Source: CAZQSL01 sp964595945 (GTDB taxonomy: Bacteria > UBP15 > UBA6099 > JAJRTR01). Taken from it: a stretch of DNA of 42,161 nucleotides. Below the pieces are notes generated by a model. It was not told the DNA's origin, did not search any database, and was given only the letters and a program-made list of their open reading frames with translations. The DNA lies in the NCBI GenBank assembly GCA_964595945.1, contig CAZQSL010000016.1:1-42161 (forward strand). The letters run 5' to 3'. This document shows, piece after piece, positions 26,404 through 34,684 of the stretch; the stretch's first letter is position 1; each line of letters opens with the position of its first letter. The translations under genes and the position numbers were made by a program.

Positions 26404-26430
26404 GAACCCCTTTTTTGCAAAAAGGGGTTC
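26404..26430 (+). terminator. Hairpin after the GH31 gene
   Basis: GAACCCCTTTTT pairs perfectly with AAAAAGGGGTTC around TGC (12-bp stem). It could be a terminator working from stem strength although no long T run follows. Its GGAGAACC...GGTTC shape resembles the family A hairpins at 6054 and 20883. Confidence 0.45.
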
Positions 26431-26530
26431 CCAACTTCCGTGAACAGTTACCGCCAAACGAAAAAAGCGGAGCGTCCGCCCCGCGCTGCAATCCGGTTAT
26501 TTATAAAGTGATTGTCTGTGTCGCAGTTGT

Positions 26531-26809
26531 TTATGCCACGTCTTCGCGTTTTGAAAGCCTGTGGGCCTTCACTGCGATGACCGGGCCGCATACGGCCAGC
26601 ATGGAGCCGGCGATGACGATAAGGGCAGTCTTTCCGCGGGATCTGCCCTGTTCCCCGGCCTGTATGGAAGATACGCTCGCCCTGGTCGTGCCATGGGTGT
26701 CTATCCGTGGAGTGTCACAGGCGGCAGTGGCCGCCATCAGGGGTATTATCGCCGTGAGCACGAGGACTCCAGCTGCTTTCCCGGGTTTTATGGCAGTTAT
26801 CGTTTTCAT
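26531..26809 (-). CDS. Small hypothetical exported/membrane protein
   Basis: 92 residues from the ATG at 26809, which has GAGG nine bases upstream (the frame begins seven codons earlier, at 26830). Residues 1-31 look like a signal sequence ending 'MAATAAC', possibly with a lipidated or processed cysteine. A Ser/Thr/Gly-rich middle follows, then a second hydrophobic helix 'TALIVIAGSMLAVCGPVIAV' and a basic tail. I do not recognise a family. The opposite orientation to both neighbours and the clear ribosome site support a real gene, but this is uncertain. Confidence 0.5.
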   Translation of the reverse strand: MKTITAIKPGKAAGVLVLTAIIPLMAATAACDTPRIDTHGTTRASVSSIQAGEQGRSRGKTALIVIAGSMLAVCGPVIAVKAHRLSKREDVA

Positions 26810-26955
26810 GGTTTTTCGCCTCACTTTCATCTCCCCGACAGATATGCCCGAGGATACGAAGTCTTTGCACTGTTAGTATGGGAACCGAGTGTTAGGATTT
26901 TATTAGCGGAATATATGAGTTGTGTTAGTGTTGACCGATCAGGTATTATTGCAGT

Positions 26956-26971
26956 AATGATGCGCATCATT
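26956..26971. promoter_or_regulatory. Perfect 16-bp palindrome, operator candidate
   Basis: AATGATGCGCATCATT is self-complementary with no loop. It lies about 130 bp before the GT9 gene and follows a TTGACC (-35-like) by about 20 bp, so it could sit at a -10 or +1. It may control the glycosyltransferase genes or the divergent small protein. Confidence 0.35.
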
Positions 26972-27087
26972 GCGTCTTTTTAGCGCAAATGGGCGTCAAT
27001 GCCCCATAATTGCGACTTAACCATATATTGCGCGCTGGTGGATGGTAATATAGAATTCAAAATGAAATCGCCAGTCGCTGAACGCCG

Positions 27088-28098
27088 GTGATGGCGGCAG
27101 GGAGTCTTACTTTTTTGCCATTGGATACGATAAAAAAAGTGTGTGTCATCCGCTATGGCGGGTTTGGCGACATCATGGCATTCACTAATTGCCTGCGCGA
27201 TGCACATCAGAGATTTCCGGGAGCCATGATTGACTATGTGGTTGCGAGCGAATTTGTGCAACTGTTCGATGGGTGCGATTTAGTAGACCGCATTATCGGG
27301 CACGACCGTTCCGGCGGCATCAGGGGGCTTATCCCGTTCATCACTCTCAGCATGAGACTAAGGCGGGAAAAATACGATCTTATCATAGACTGGCATGACA
27401 ATACCCGCAGTCGTGCAATGGTGGCTATTGCGCATCCACGGCGAGTCGTCAAGACCCTTCCCCCGTTGCCGCAAACTCCCGCTATGTCCGATCCTCCGGC
27501 GCCGCTTCCCGGCGATGAGTATCTGAAAGACCGTACCCCTCTGTGGCTCTCGAAGGGTGATCGGGAATTCATAACATCGTTAGCGCCCCGTCTCGGGAAG
27601 CCCGTCATCGGGCTTTGCCTTGTGGGCTCGTGGGAGACAAAACGCTGGCCCGCCACGCATTTTGCGGCACTCGCGAACATGCTGGTCGAAAAACGCGATG
27701 CGACGATCGTCCTGATTGGCGGTCCTTCCGACACGGAATACGCGGCAACCGTCGCCGCGCTGCTGCCTCCCGGCCGGGTGATGGATTTTGCGGGCAAGAC
27801 GACGCTTTCGCGATCGGTCGCCATTACACTGTTGTGCGATGTGATCGTCAGTGGCGACTCAGGCATGCTGCATGCCACGTTTGTGTCAGGTGTCCCGCAG
27901 ATCGGTCTGTTCGGCTGTACCGACCATACAAGATTTGGCCATACCGGCGACCGTTCGGTGGCCGTAAGCGCGCAGCTTGGGTGTTCGCCCTGTCACGAGC
28001 GCACCTGCCGCCTCGGCACCACCGAATGCATGACATCCCTCACGCCGGAACGCGTATTCGCCATCGTCGAAGACATGCTCGACAGGCCATCAGGCTGA
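27088..28098 (+). CDS. Glycosyltransferase family 9 (heptosyltransferase-like)
   Basis: 336 residues with the GT9/GT-B pattern: N-terminal 'VCVIRYGGFGDIMAFTNCL' and C-terminal 'GSWETKRWPATHFAALANML' and 'VSGDSGMLHATFVSGVPQI', which match ADP-heptose:LPS heptosyltransferases. It would transfer heptose or a related sugar to LPS core or another glycan at the inner face of the inner membrane. The start is uncertain: GTG 27088, ATG 27091 or TTG 27121; none has a good ribosome site, and family proteins begin close to 'TIKKVCVIRYG', which favours the TTG. It heads a three-gene glycosyltransferase set. Confidence 0.88.
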   Translation: MMAAGSLTFLPLDTIKKVCVIRYGGFGDIMAFTNCLRDAHQRFPGAMIDYVVASEFVQLFDGCDLVDRIIGHDRSGGIRGLIPFITLSMRLRREKYDLIIDWHDNTRSRAMVAIAHPRRVVKTLPPLPQTPAMSDPPAPLPGDEYLKDRTPLWLSKGDREFITSLAPRLGKPVIGLCLVGSWETKRWPATHFAALANMLVEKRDATIVLIGGPSDTEYAATVAALLPPGRVMDFAGKTTLSRSVAITLLCDVIVSGDSGMLHATFVSGVPQIGLFGCTDHTRFGHTGDRSVAVSAQLGCSPCHERTCRLGTTECMTSLTPERVFAIVEDMLDRPSG

Positions 28099-28126
28099 CT
28101 GCCGCAAACGAAAGGAGATTATTCTG

Positions 28127-28957
28127 GTGATACCTCGTATACTGCATTTCTGCTGGTTTGGTGGCAATCCGTATACGCCCCTTGCGGAAAAATGTATCGC
28201 AAGCTGGAAGCGGCACCTCACTGACTTTGAAATCATCGAATGGAACGAGAATAATTTCGATATTACAGCCAATCAGTATGTGCAGGAAGCATTTGAGTCG
28301 AAGAAATGGGCTTTTGTATCTGACTATGTGCGTCTGCATGCGCTCTATCATCATGGCGGTGTATATGTAGACGCCGATCTCGAAGTCCTCAGACCTGTCG
28401 ACAGATTTCTCACTCACTCAGCATTTTCAGGCTACGAGAGCGAAAAGATCATACCCACCGCCATTATGGCTGCGGAAAAGTCCCACCCATGGATCAAGCT
28501 GCTGCTCGACGACTATTCAGACCGTCGTTTTATCCAGCCCGACGGTTCTTTTGACATGACGGCCAACGTCCATCCGATCACAAGACTCACGAGCAGTCAT
28601 TACTCTATTACCCCCAATGGCCAGATGCTTGAATTCGGCGAAGGCATTGCCATCTATCCAAAAGACTTTTTCTGTCCGCTTGACTACAGCACGCGCAAGC
28701 CCGTGCTCACTGAAAACTCATATACGATACATCATTTCAGCTCTTCGTGGTTTTCCGAGGCCGAACGCGAGGGACGACTGCACAAGATCGCCTACCGCGC
28801 TCACCTGAAAGAGAAAAACTATCGACTCGCCGCAGCAGAGATCCGTATGGCATATGGCTACTCGAAAAAGATCAAGCATCTTGTGCTCGCCATCCTTCTG
28901 TCAGTACTCGGCGCTCTAAAAAATGAACCTCCCGGAGCCGCCCATGACGACAAGTGA
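28127..28957 (+). CDS. GT32-like (OCH1-type, DXD) glycosyltransferase
   Basis: 276 residues. GTG start with AAAGGAG about ten bases upstream. It opens with 'IPRILHFCWFGG' and carries 'DYVRLHALYHHGGVYVDADLE'; the D-A-D is the metal/nucleotide-sugar-binding DXD motif of the Gly_transf_sug family (PF04488, GT32-like). 'HHFSSSWF' near the C-terminus is also typical. It is a cytoplasmic or membrane-associated retaining GT-A enzyme, often found in capsule, O-antigen or glycolipid loci. The donor and acceptor cannot be told. It follows the GT9 gene by 28 bp and overlaps the next gene, so the three are translationally linked. Confidence 0.88.
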   Translation: MIPRILHFCWFGGNPYTPLAEKCIASWKRHLTDFEIIEWNENNFDITANQYVQEAFESKKWAFVSDYVRLHALYHHGGVYVDADLEVLRPVDRFLTHSAFSGYESEKIIPTAIMAAEKSHPWIKLLLDDYSDRRFIQPDGSFDMTANVHPITRLTSSHYSITPNGQMLEFGEGIAIYPKDFFCPLDYSTRKPVLTENSYTIHHFSSSWFSEAEREGRLHKIAYRAHLKEKNYRLAAAEIRMAYGYSKKIKHLVLAILLSVLGALKNEPPGAAHDDK

Positions 28958-29786
28958 CAACACATGCGATAACAATCCGCTGGTCAGCGTCGTCATCCCA
29001 TGCTACAACTCTGAAAAAGTCATCCGTGAAACCATCGAGTCAGTCCTCGTGCAGACCGAACGCAACTTCGAAGTAATCATAGTCGATGACGGCAGCACCG
29101 ATGACACGGCTGCCATCGCGGCGTCATCCGGCGACCCCAGGATACATATCTTGCGACAGTCCAACAGTGGCGCTTCGGCCGCCCGCAACACTGGTATCCG
29201 CGCCGCGCGTGGGTCTTTCATCGCATTCCTCGACAGTGATGATATCTGGTTCCCTGATTTTCTCGCACGCACACTCGCGCTGCTTGCCGCTTCGCCACAA
29301 TCTGTCATGGCCGTCACCAATCAGTACTGGCAACGTATCCCGGGCGATCTTTCGACCACGCTTCAAGGTTGTACCGGGTTTGACGTGAGTCGCACGGAGA
29401 TTGCATTCGCCGACCTTATCCGGCGAAATCACATCTCGACATCGGCGTGTGTCCTGCGTCGTGAGATAATTACCGAATGTGGTCTCTTCGACACCAGGCT
29501 CGCGGTTGCCGAAGACTACAATCTCTGGCTCAAGATTGCCGCCACTCACCGGAAAATCCATGTCATCACCGAGCCCCTCGGCATATCGCGCCGCTACGTC
29601 GGCGGCAGTCTTACCAAGGACAGGCTTGGCATGGCAAGATATAAGCTGATGTGCCTCGATATGTTTCGCGCTTCTCACGGTCACCTGCTCACCCGTTCCG
29701 AGCTCGCCGCTTTCCGCAAAATGCGCCGCAATACCTGGGCTAACCTGATGTACAGAACTCTTCGGTATAAAATCAACTTTAAATAA
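28944..29786 (+). CDS. Family 2 glycosyltransferase
   Basis: 280 residues from ATG 28944, chosen because GGAG lies seven bases upstream; an earlier in-frame ATG at 28923 has none. The start overlaps the preceding gene's end by 14 bp. GT2 GT-A motifs: 'LVSVVIPCYNSEKVI', 'VIIVDDGSTDDT', 'NSGASAARNTGI' and 'FIAFLDSDDIW' with the catalytic DXD. 'AEDYNLWLKIA' gives the acid region. It is a single-domain enzyme that adds one sugar from a nucleotide donor. It is probably part of an LPS or exopolysaccharide step together with the two preceding enzymes. Confidence 0.92.
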   Translation: MTTSDNTCDNNPLVSVVIPCYNSEKVIRETIESVLVQTERNFEVIIVDDGSTDDTAAIAASSGDPRIHILRQSNSGASAARNTGIRAARGSFIAFLDSDDIWFPDFLARTLALLAASPQSVMAVTNQYWQRIPGDLSTTLQGCTGFDVSRTEIAFADLIRRNHISTSACVLRREIITECGLFDTRLAVAEDYNLWLKIAATHRKIHVITEPLGISRRYVGGSLTKDRLGMARYKLMCLDMFRASHGHLLTRSELAAFRKMRRNTWANLMYRTLRYKINFK

Positions 29787-29861
29787 TGGTATCGCCAGTA
29801 GTTTTCGTCCTGCATTGTCTCAGTGATATTGGAGGACTGCTGATTTCGGGCGCTTGATATT

Positions 29862-30246
29862 TATACGAAATACCAATTGAATTTCCCTATGTATGGTTAT
29901 GGTCTGTCGAAATGATCTGGCGTAGCATAGGAAAACAATAAAGACTTTCTGGCACGGATTAACACGGATAATCCCGGATCCGTCAATAGAAAGTGCGCTA
30001 TTGTCGAATCCGGCAGTCGCGATAAGGGCGAACTGCTGTGTTGCCGGTGCATTTTTTTGTTTGCGTATGACGAATACTGCTCACTGCAAAAATGCCCCTT
30101 GCGCCTTGCATTTCATCCCTTCTTGCGACAGCAATCCCGAATTCTATTGACGAATTCGGGATAATACAAACATGTTTTCGATAGAGCAGGGTTTATCCCC
30201 GGGAGGCTTCAATGACAATGGATGGGGGATTTCTATTGATATTCAT
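29862..30246 (-). repeat. Dispersed repeat, family B, interrupted copy
   Basis: In reverse orientation this matches 6170-6333 on both sides of a 188-bp element. The outer ends are imperfect inverted repeats: GAAATACCAATTGAATTTCCC at the left (written here as seen from 29867) and the complement of GGGATTTCTATTGATATTC at the right. It fills the gap between the GT2 gene and the convergent glycosidase gene. Confidence 0.75.
29973..30160 (+). mobile_element. 188-bp foldback (MITE-like) element, copy 2, with target duplication
   Basis: The ends are CCCGGATCCGTCAATAG and CTATTGACGAATTCGGG, inverted over 17 bp with two mismatches. It is flanked on both sides by ATAAT (29968-29972 and 30161-30165). 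The uninterrupted relative at 6170-6333 has a single ATTAT (6224-6228, other strand) at that point. Length equals copy 1; four base differences. It is non-coding and lacks a transposase. Confidence 0.85.
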
Positions 30247-30249
30247 ATC

Positions 30250-31704
30250 TCAATAGTTGATGATTGCAGGGTCCCAGCCGGTGGGGTCGAGGTATTGGAT
30301 GAAGAGGATGGCGTTGGGGATAGGGCGCTGGGGCGTGCCGGGGATGCCCGGGAATGTGTGGCTGCCGATGATGAGTTGGGAAGAGCCGCCGCCGTCGAGA
30401 TTGAGCGCGTTGGTGGCGCCGAGGGTGGTGAGGAGGTCGGTCAGTTCGCTGAGGTGGAGGCCGGCGGAGCGTGGGACGCGGCCTTCGGTGACGGCGAGTA
30501 TGATGGTGCCGTCGGGGCGTGTGGCGATGGCGGAGCGGGGCTGGCGGCGTGTGGTGATATCTGAGTCGGGAGCGAAGTCTTCGTTGATGGCGTATTGTGG
30601 TTTGCCGTCGAGGATGAGTGCGGGGCCTGCGGTGATGCCGTATTCGATATCGGTGAGGTCGGGGATGGTGACGGTGTCGATGATGAGAGCGCCGGAGTGG
30701 TCGAGTGATGTGAGGATGTCGGCTGAGTGCGTGTCGGCTGAGAGTGTGTAGCCATGGGGGGGGATTTCGGTGGGTGATGTGGATGTGTAGAGTGGGTGGT
30801 TGTTGAGGACGGGTGTTTCGGTGCGGCTGGTCGAGGGGGTGGTGGCGCCGAAGTCGGGGGTGAAGAGCGTGAGGTGGCATGAGGGGCTGGTGCGGTTGAT
30901 GCAGTGAATGGGTTGAGTGTCGCCTGCTGGCGTGTGGATATACATGCGTGCTGTTGCGCGGGTGATGAGTAGTGTGCCGTCGCGGCGGATGCCGAGGAAT
31001 CCGCGGTAGCGGTCGGGGAGTGACAGGAGGTGTCCGCGGTGGATGAGGATGTCGAGGGGGATGCCTGATTTCATGTCGAAGTAGCCGGCGTTGATGGCGA
31101 TGTACGCATTGTGGGTGGCTGCGATGCTGGTGAGTGGGGCGCGGTCGCCTGGGGTGGTGCCTGCGATGGCGATGCGGGGGGTTAGTTGAGAGAGGCGGGG
31201 ATTGATTTCGGTGATGTGGGTGACGGCGGTGCCGTCGGGTGTGGGGGTGATGATGACGGAGTAGTCGATGCCGGTGCGGACGTGCCAGAGCCAGCGGCCG
31301 GGTTCGAGTATTTTTGTGATGGTGATGATGAGTGTGGCGGGTGTGGGTGTGGCGATGTTGTATTGTAGTGGTGCGGCGGTGTCGATGACGATGCGTGTGG
31401 TGTCGGTGGCGGGGATGCCGGTCCGGAGTGTGAGGATGCCGCCCGTGTTTATGTCTTCGGTGTGGTCGGTGAGTGGGGTGGTGGTGTCGTGGAGGTCGAT
31501 GACGATGCGGTGGGGGTTGTCGAGGGTGAAGGTGTCGTAGTCAGGTGAGGGTGTGTCGAGGGTGAGGGTGATGCGGAGTTGGAACGGGTCCTGAGTGGCA
31601 GTGCGTATGTCTGTGAGATGGTGTGTCGCGGCGTGGCTGACGGTGGTGATGAGTAGCGAGAGGATGAGGGCGGTAAGTGTCGCTGTGTTTTTTTGTATTA
31701 TCAT
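30250..31704 (-). CDS. Exported AMIN + phosphodiester glycosidase (NAGPA) domain protein
   Basis: 484 residues. Signal peptide 1-25 (ending TVSHAAT), then an AMIN-type beta domain (about 30-130, 'TFTLDNPHRIVIDL'), which usually targets proteins to the septum or peptidoglycan. The C-terminal phosphodiester glycosidase/NAGPA domain (PF09992) shows 'AYIAINAGYFD', 'ITAGPALILDG' and 'NALNLDGGGSSQL'. Such enzymes hydrolyse sugar phosphodiesters in cell-wall or exopolysaccharide-linked substrates; the exact substrate is unknown. Composition is odd: very rich in Thr, Ile, Pro and His, with only about four lysines, driven by a strongly G-over-C biased plus strand. It starts 22 bp after the AsmA-like gene's stop, so they are likely one operon. 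No clear ribosome site is visible. Confidence 0.88.
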   Translation of the reverse strand: MIIQKNTATLTALILSLLITTVSHAATHHLTDIRTATQDPFQLRITLTLDTPSPDYDTFTLDNPHRIVIDLHDTTTPLTDHTEDINTGGILTLRTGIPATDTTRIVIDTAAPLQYNIATPTPATLIITITKILEPGRWLWHVRTGIDYSVIITPTPDGTAVTHITEINPRLSQLTPRIAIAGTTPGDRAPLTSIAATHNAYIAINAGYFDMKSGIPLDILIHRGHLLSLPDRYRGFLGIRRDGTLLITRATARMYIHTPAGDTQPIHCINRTSPSCHLTLFTPDFGATTPSTSRTETPVLNNHPLYTSTSPTEIPPHGYTLSADTHSADILTSLDHSGALIIDTVTIPDLTDIEYGITAGPALILDGKPQYAINEDFAPDSDITTRRQPRSAIATRPDGTIILAVTEGRVPRSAGLHLSELTDLLTTLGATNALNLDGGGSSQLIIGSHTFPGIPGTPQRPIPNAILFIQYLDPTGWDPAIINY

Positions 31705-31726
31705 TTGTTAGTGGTCCGGTAAGGTG

Positions 31727-33532
31727 TTATTGGAGGTCGGCGCGTCGCCATGTGACGTGGGGGCTGGATATGGTGCCAGTGATGGTGGAGTATGCCGTGA
31801 TGGGAGTTGATGGGGCGGTGCCGGTGAATCGTGATAGTGAGGGGAAATGGGGGATGGCGAAAGGCTGAAGCGCGAGTGTGGCAGTCAGGTCGATGGGGCC
31901 GTTGGTTGAGATGGCGCCGGTGGCGGAGGCGGTGCCCCAGCGGGCGGTGGCTGTGGCGGTTTTTATGTTGATGGAACTGTTGTGGATGGTTATTTCGGCG
32001 TGTGCCTTGTCGAAGGGTATAATGTCGGTTTTGGAGTAGAGGGAGGGTTGGATGCTTGTTGGCGTGGAGTAGGGGCTTGCGAGGTATCCGTCGCGGATGT
32101 CGATGGCGGCGGTGGCTGTGAGTGCCGGGGATTGGCCATAGGTGGCGAGTACGTTGACGCGGGCAGAGGCTTTGCCGGCAACGGCTTCGCTGAAGGGGCC
32201 GGCGCCTGCGAGTAGCCGGGTGAGGTTGCAGCCGTTGAGGAATAGTGTGAGGTTCCATTCGCCGGAACTGGTGTGTGGTATGGGAGAGATGGAGCCTTTG
32301 CCTGCGCCGGTGCAGCCGCTGCCTTTGATGGATGTGATCTCGAAGGCTGTGGTGTCGCCTGATGGCGTGATGCGGAGCGCGGCGGAGTCGAGTGAGAGTG
32401 ACGCGACGGAGCGTGAGTTGGCGGATGATGAGATGGAGGGGAGATGAAACTTGACGACCGGGTTTTTGAAAGTGAGCGAGCCGCCGGCGATCTGGAGACC
32501 GGTAGTGAGGAGTGAGCCCTTGAGGATGATGTTGCCGGTGACAGTGCCCGAGGGGGCGGTGCGTGCGGAGGCGGTGAGTTTGTCGAGTGTAAATCCTGTG
32601 GTGCTGAGGTCGAATTGTGCGGGCATGCCGTTGCGGGCGAGGTCGATTTCGCCGCTGCCGCTGATGGTTTCGGCGGCAAAGCCGGTTTTGATGTTATAAA
32701 AGTGGAGGACGCCGCGTGTGAGCGAAAATGAGGCGTCGATGCGGTTGGTGGACATGTTGCCTTCGATTTCGGGGTGGTCCGGGTTGCCATCGATGGAGAG
32801 TGACAAAACGCCTGTGCCGCCGAGCGGGATAGGACCTTTGAAGTGGGGGCCGCCAGCTCCGCGCTTGAGGTAATTGACGAATGATGAGAAGTCAAATGGG
32901 GACGAAACGATTTCGATGTCAAGCGGGTTTTCGACGCATGGCGTGACAGTGCCCTTGATGCTGAATGGAGACAAGGCGGCGCGCGCCGACAAGTCGAGCA
33001 TGTACTGGCCGTTGCGGGAAAGAGAGGCTGTGCCCTTGAGGGCGCTGGCCAGTTCGGCGCCGTCACGGTCATCGCCGGATACAATGCGTCCGTCGTCGAT
33101 CTGCACTCGCGCGGGTAGAGCCGCGATGTCGCTGGCACCACATGATGTCAATGCTGTCAACTGATCCTGGAAATTCCAGATGTCGCGTATCCCCTTTTTT
33201 GCATAGATGACGGGTTCGGAGAATTTTATGTCTCGCATTTTGAACTTGCCGGAGATCATGCCCGGGATATCGGCGGCGATAGTGACGCGGCTGGCAGTCA
33301 GGACTGGCGTGCCGCTGGATTCGAGCCGGAAGCCGTGTACGATGATGCGCAGATCACGAGTGGTCGCGATCGAGCGGTAAGAGACTTTGCCGGGCATGGC
33401 GTTGATGATGAATTCCGCCGCTCCGGTTTTCATCCGGACGACAAAGTAGAGCGAGATAACGTAAAACAGCGCGACCGCCGCGAGCAGGCTCAATATGATA
33501 TTTCTGACAAAGACGAGCGTTTCTTTTTTCAA
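31727..33532 (-). CDS. AsmA-like envelope protein
   Basis: 601 residues from a TTG at 33532, chosen for the GGAG eight bases upstream; the frame is open 35 codons further. One N-terminal membrane anchor (about 6-30, 'IILSLLAAVALFYVISLYF') is followed by a long beta-rich periplasmic region with repeated patterns such as 'ASRVTIAADIPGMISGKFKM', 'GTVTGNIILKGSL' and 'ITPSGDTTAFEITSIKGSG'. This is the layout of the AsmA/TamB-like bridge proteins implicated in outer-membrane lipid traffic. The last third shares the biased composition of the downstream glycosidase gene. The family assignment rests on topology and general pattern. Confidence 0.75.
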   Translation of the reverse strand: MKKETLVFVRNIILSLLAAVALFYVISLYFVVRMKTGAAEFIINAMPGKVSYRSIATTRDLRIIVHGFRLESSGTPVLTASRVTIAADIPGMISGKFKMRDIKFSEPVIYAKKGIRDIWNFQDQLTALTSCGASDIAALPARVQIDDGRIVSGDDRDGAELASALKGTASLSRNGQYMLDLSARAALSPFSIKGTVTPCVENPLDIEIVSSPFDFSSFVNYLKRGAGGPHFKGPIPLGGTGVLSLSIDGNPDHPEIEGNMSTNRIDASFSLTRGVLHFYNIKTGFAAETISGSGEIDLARNGMPAQFDLSTTGFTLDKLTASARTAPSGTVTGNIILKGSLLTTGLQIAGGSLTFKNPVVKFHLPSISSSANSRSVASLSLDSAALRITPSGDTTAFEITSIKGSGCTGAGKGSISPIPHTSSGEWNLTLFLNGCNLTRLLAGAGPFSEAVAGKASARVNVLATYGQSPALTATAAIDIRDGYLASPYSTPTSIQPSLYSKTDIIPFDKAHAEITIHNSSINIKTATATARWGTASATGAISTNGPIDLTATLALQPFAIPHFPSLSRFTGTAPSTPITAYSTITGTISSPHVTWRRADLQ

Positions 33533-33709
33533 TTGGCGGACTCCGGCAAAGAGTGGGTCAGCGATTCGCATTCGGGCAAGTATCGACCGGAAGGCAATCG
33601 CGCGGCTCCCGTGGGGGATGCGAAGACAGCACAACAATTATCGCAAAAAAAGATGGATGCGAAAAGAGGAAAGGATCTGAGAGGCTGCGGCGCGCGCGAC
33701 AGCGCGATG

Positions 33710-34567
33710 TCAGATTTCACCATCGAGATTGTACGAAAGGTCGGGGTTGATGGTGATGTCATAGAAAAGGCCGCGCGAGGCGCATCTGCGGCCACAGAAG
33801 GCTGGAGCCTGTATGTGCAGGAGATTTTCATCGCGGCGGCGGATCGTGCCATAGTGTTTGTGGCCGCAGATAATGACGATTTTCGCGACTTTGGACGCGC
33901 GCTCCACGATGGTGATAAACCTGCTGCGGTCGGCGAATTCCGTCCAGGGATTCTGCGTCGAAAACGGGTCGTGGTGGAGCAGCAGGATGATCAGGCGACC
34001 AGGCGCTATATGCTCGGACATGAGCTTTTCTACGGCTGCCGCCTGAGGCGCGCCCACATATCCCACAGCCGGGGAAAAGCCTATGACCGTGCGGCGAAAG
34101 CGCTTGGACATGCTTGCGGTAGTGTCGATGCCGATGAGTACCGTGTCCTTTGCGATATGTTTGATATAGGGGAAAGGCTCGCTGCCGGGGATTTTGTTTT
34201 CGGGGATGAAGCGCCCGAAGTGATCGAAAAAACGTCCGCGATATTTTGCGCGGTTGAGATTGGTCAGGGGATCGATCGCCATGTCGTGATTGCCGGGGAT
34301 CAGTGAAAGATTATTGATATCGAAATCCTTGAGGAGCCGTTTGTATGGATAATACTCCTCGACGCGTCCGTTGTTGGTGAAGTCGCCGATGAAAAGTGTG
34401 TGGTCGACCTGAGAGCGTCTTTCCTGCAATACCTCATATAGCGCGTTCATCATCAGCGGGCCAGTGAAGACCCGTCCGTCCTCTTCGCCCGCCCGCTCCC
34501 ACCGCTGTCCGATCTCGTTGTGATGGAGGTCGGAGAGTAGCAGCAGCCTCAATGATTCTCTCCTCAT
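33710..34567 (-). CDS. Calcineurin-like metallophosphoesterase
   Basis: 285 residues from ATG 34567 (AAAGGG ten bases upstream; the frame is open to 34627). All metal-site motifs are present in order: 'LLLLSDLHH' (DxH), 'FIGDFTNNG' (GDxxxxG), 'IPGNHD' and 'IICGHKHYGTI' (GHxH). It is a dinuclear-metal phosphoesterase of the Icc/phosphodiesterase type, without a signal peptide and so probably cytoplasmic. The substrate could be a cyclic nucleotide or a lipid-sugar phosphate; it is not determinable here. It lies 177 bp upstream of the AsmA-like gene on the same strand. Confidence 0.9.
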   Translation of the reverse strand: MRRESLRLLLLSDLHHNEIGQRWERAGEEDGRVFTGPLMMNALYEVLQERRSQVDHTLFIGDFTNNGRVEEYYPYKRLLKDFDINNLSLIPGNHDMAIDPLTNLNRAKYRGRFFDHFGRFIPENKIPGSEPFPYIKHIAKDTVLIGIDTTASMSKRFRRTVIGFSPAVGYVGAPQAAAVEKLMSEHIAPGRLIILLLHHDPFSTQNPWTEFADRSRFITIVERASKVAKIVIICGHKHYGTIRRRDENLLHIQAPAFCGRRCASRGLFYDITINPDLSYNLDGEI

Positions 34568-34684
34568 TGCGTCCATTCCCTTTCGCCAAAAAGTAGTGCT
34601 TCGCGCGCCATGCGGATTTAGCGGCACTCGATATTATACACTATCGCAGGTGATTCATTAAGCCGGATACGAGAGTGCGGCGGG

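Noticed and set aside
30233..30880. Arg/His-rich 215-codon minus-strand frame
   Set aside because: It is the shadow of the AMIN-NAGPA gene in another frame, caused by the strong base bias there.
34568..34627. Longer N-terminus for the metallophosphoesterase
   Set aside because: The first conserved strand starts just after the ATG at 34567, which also has the better ribosome site.
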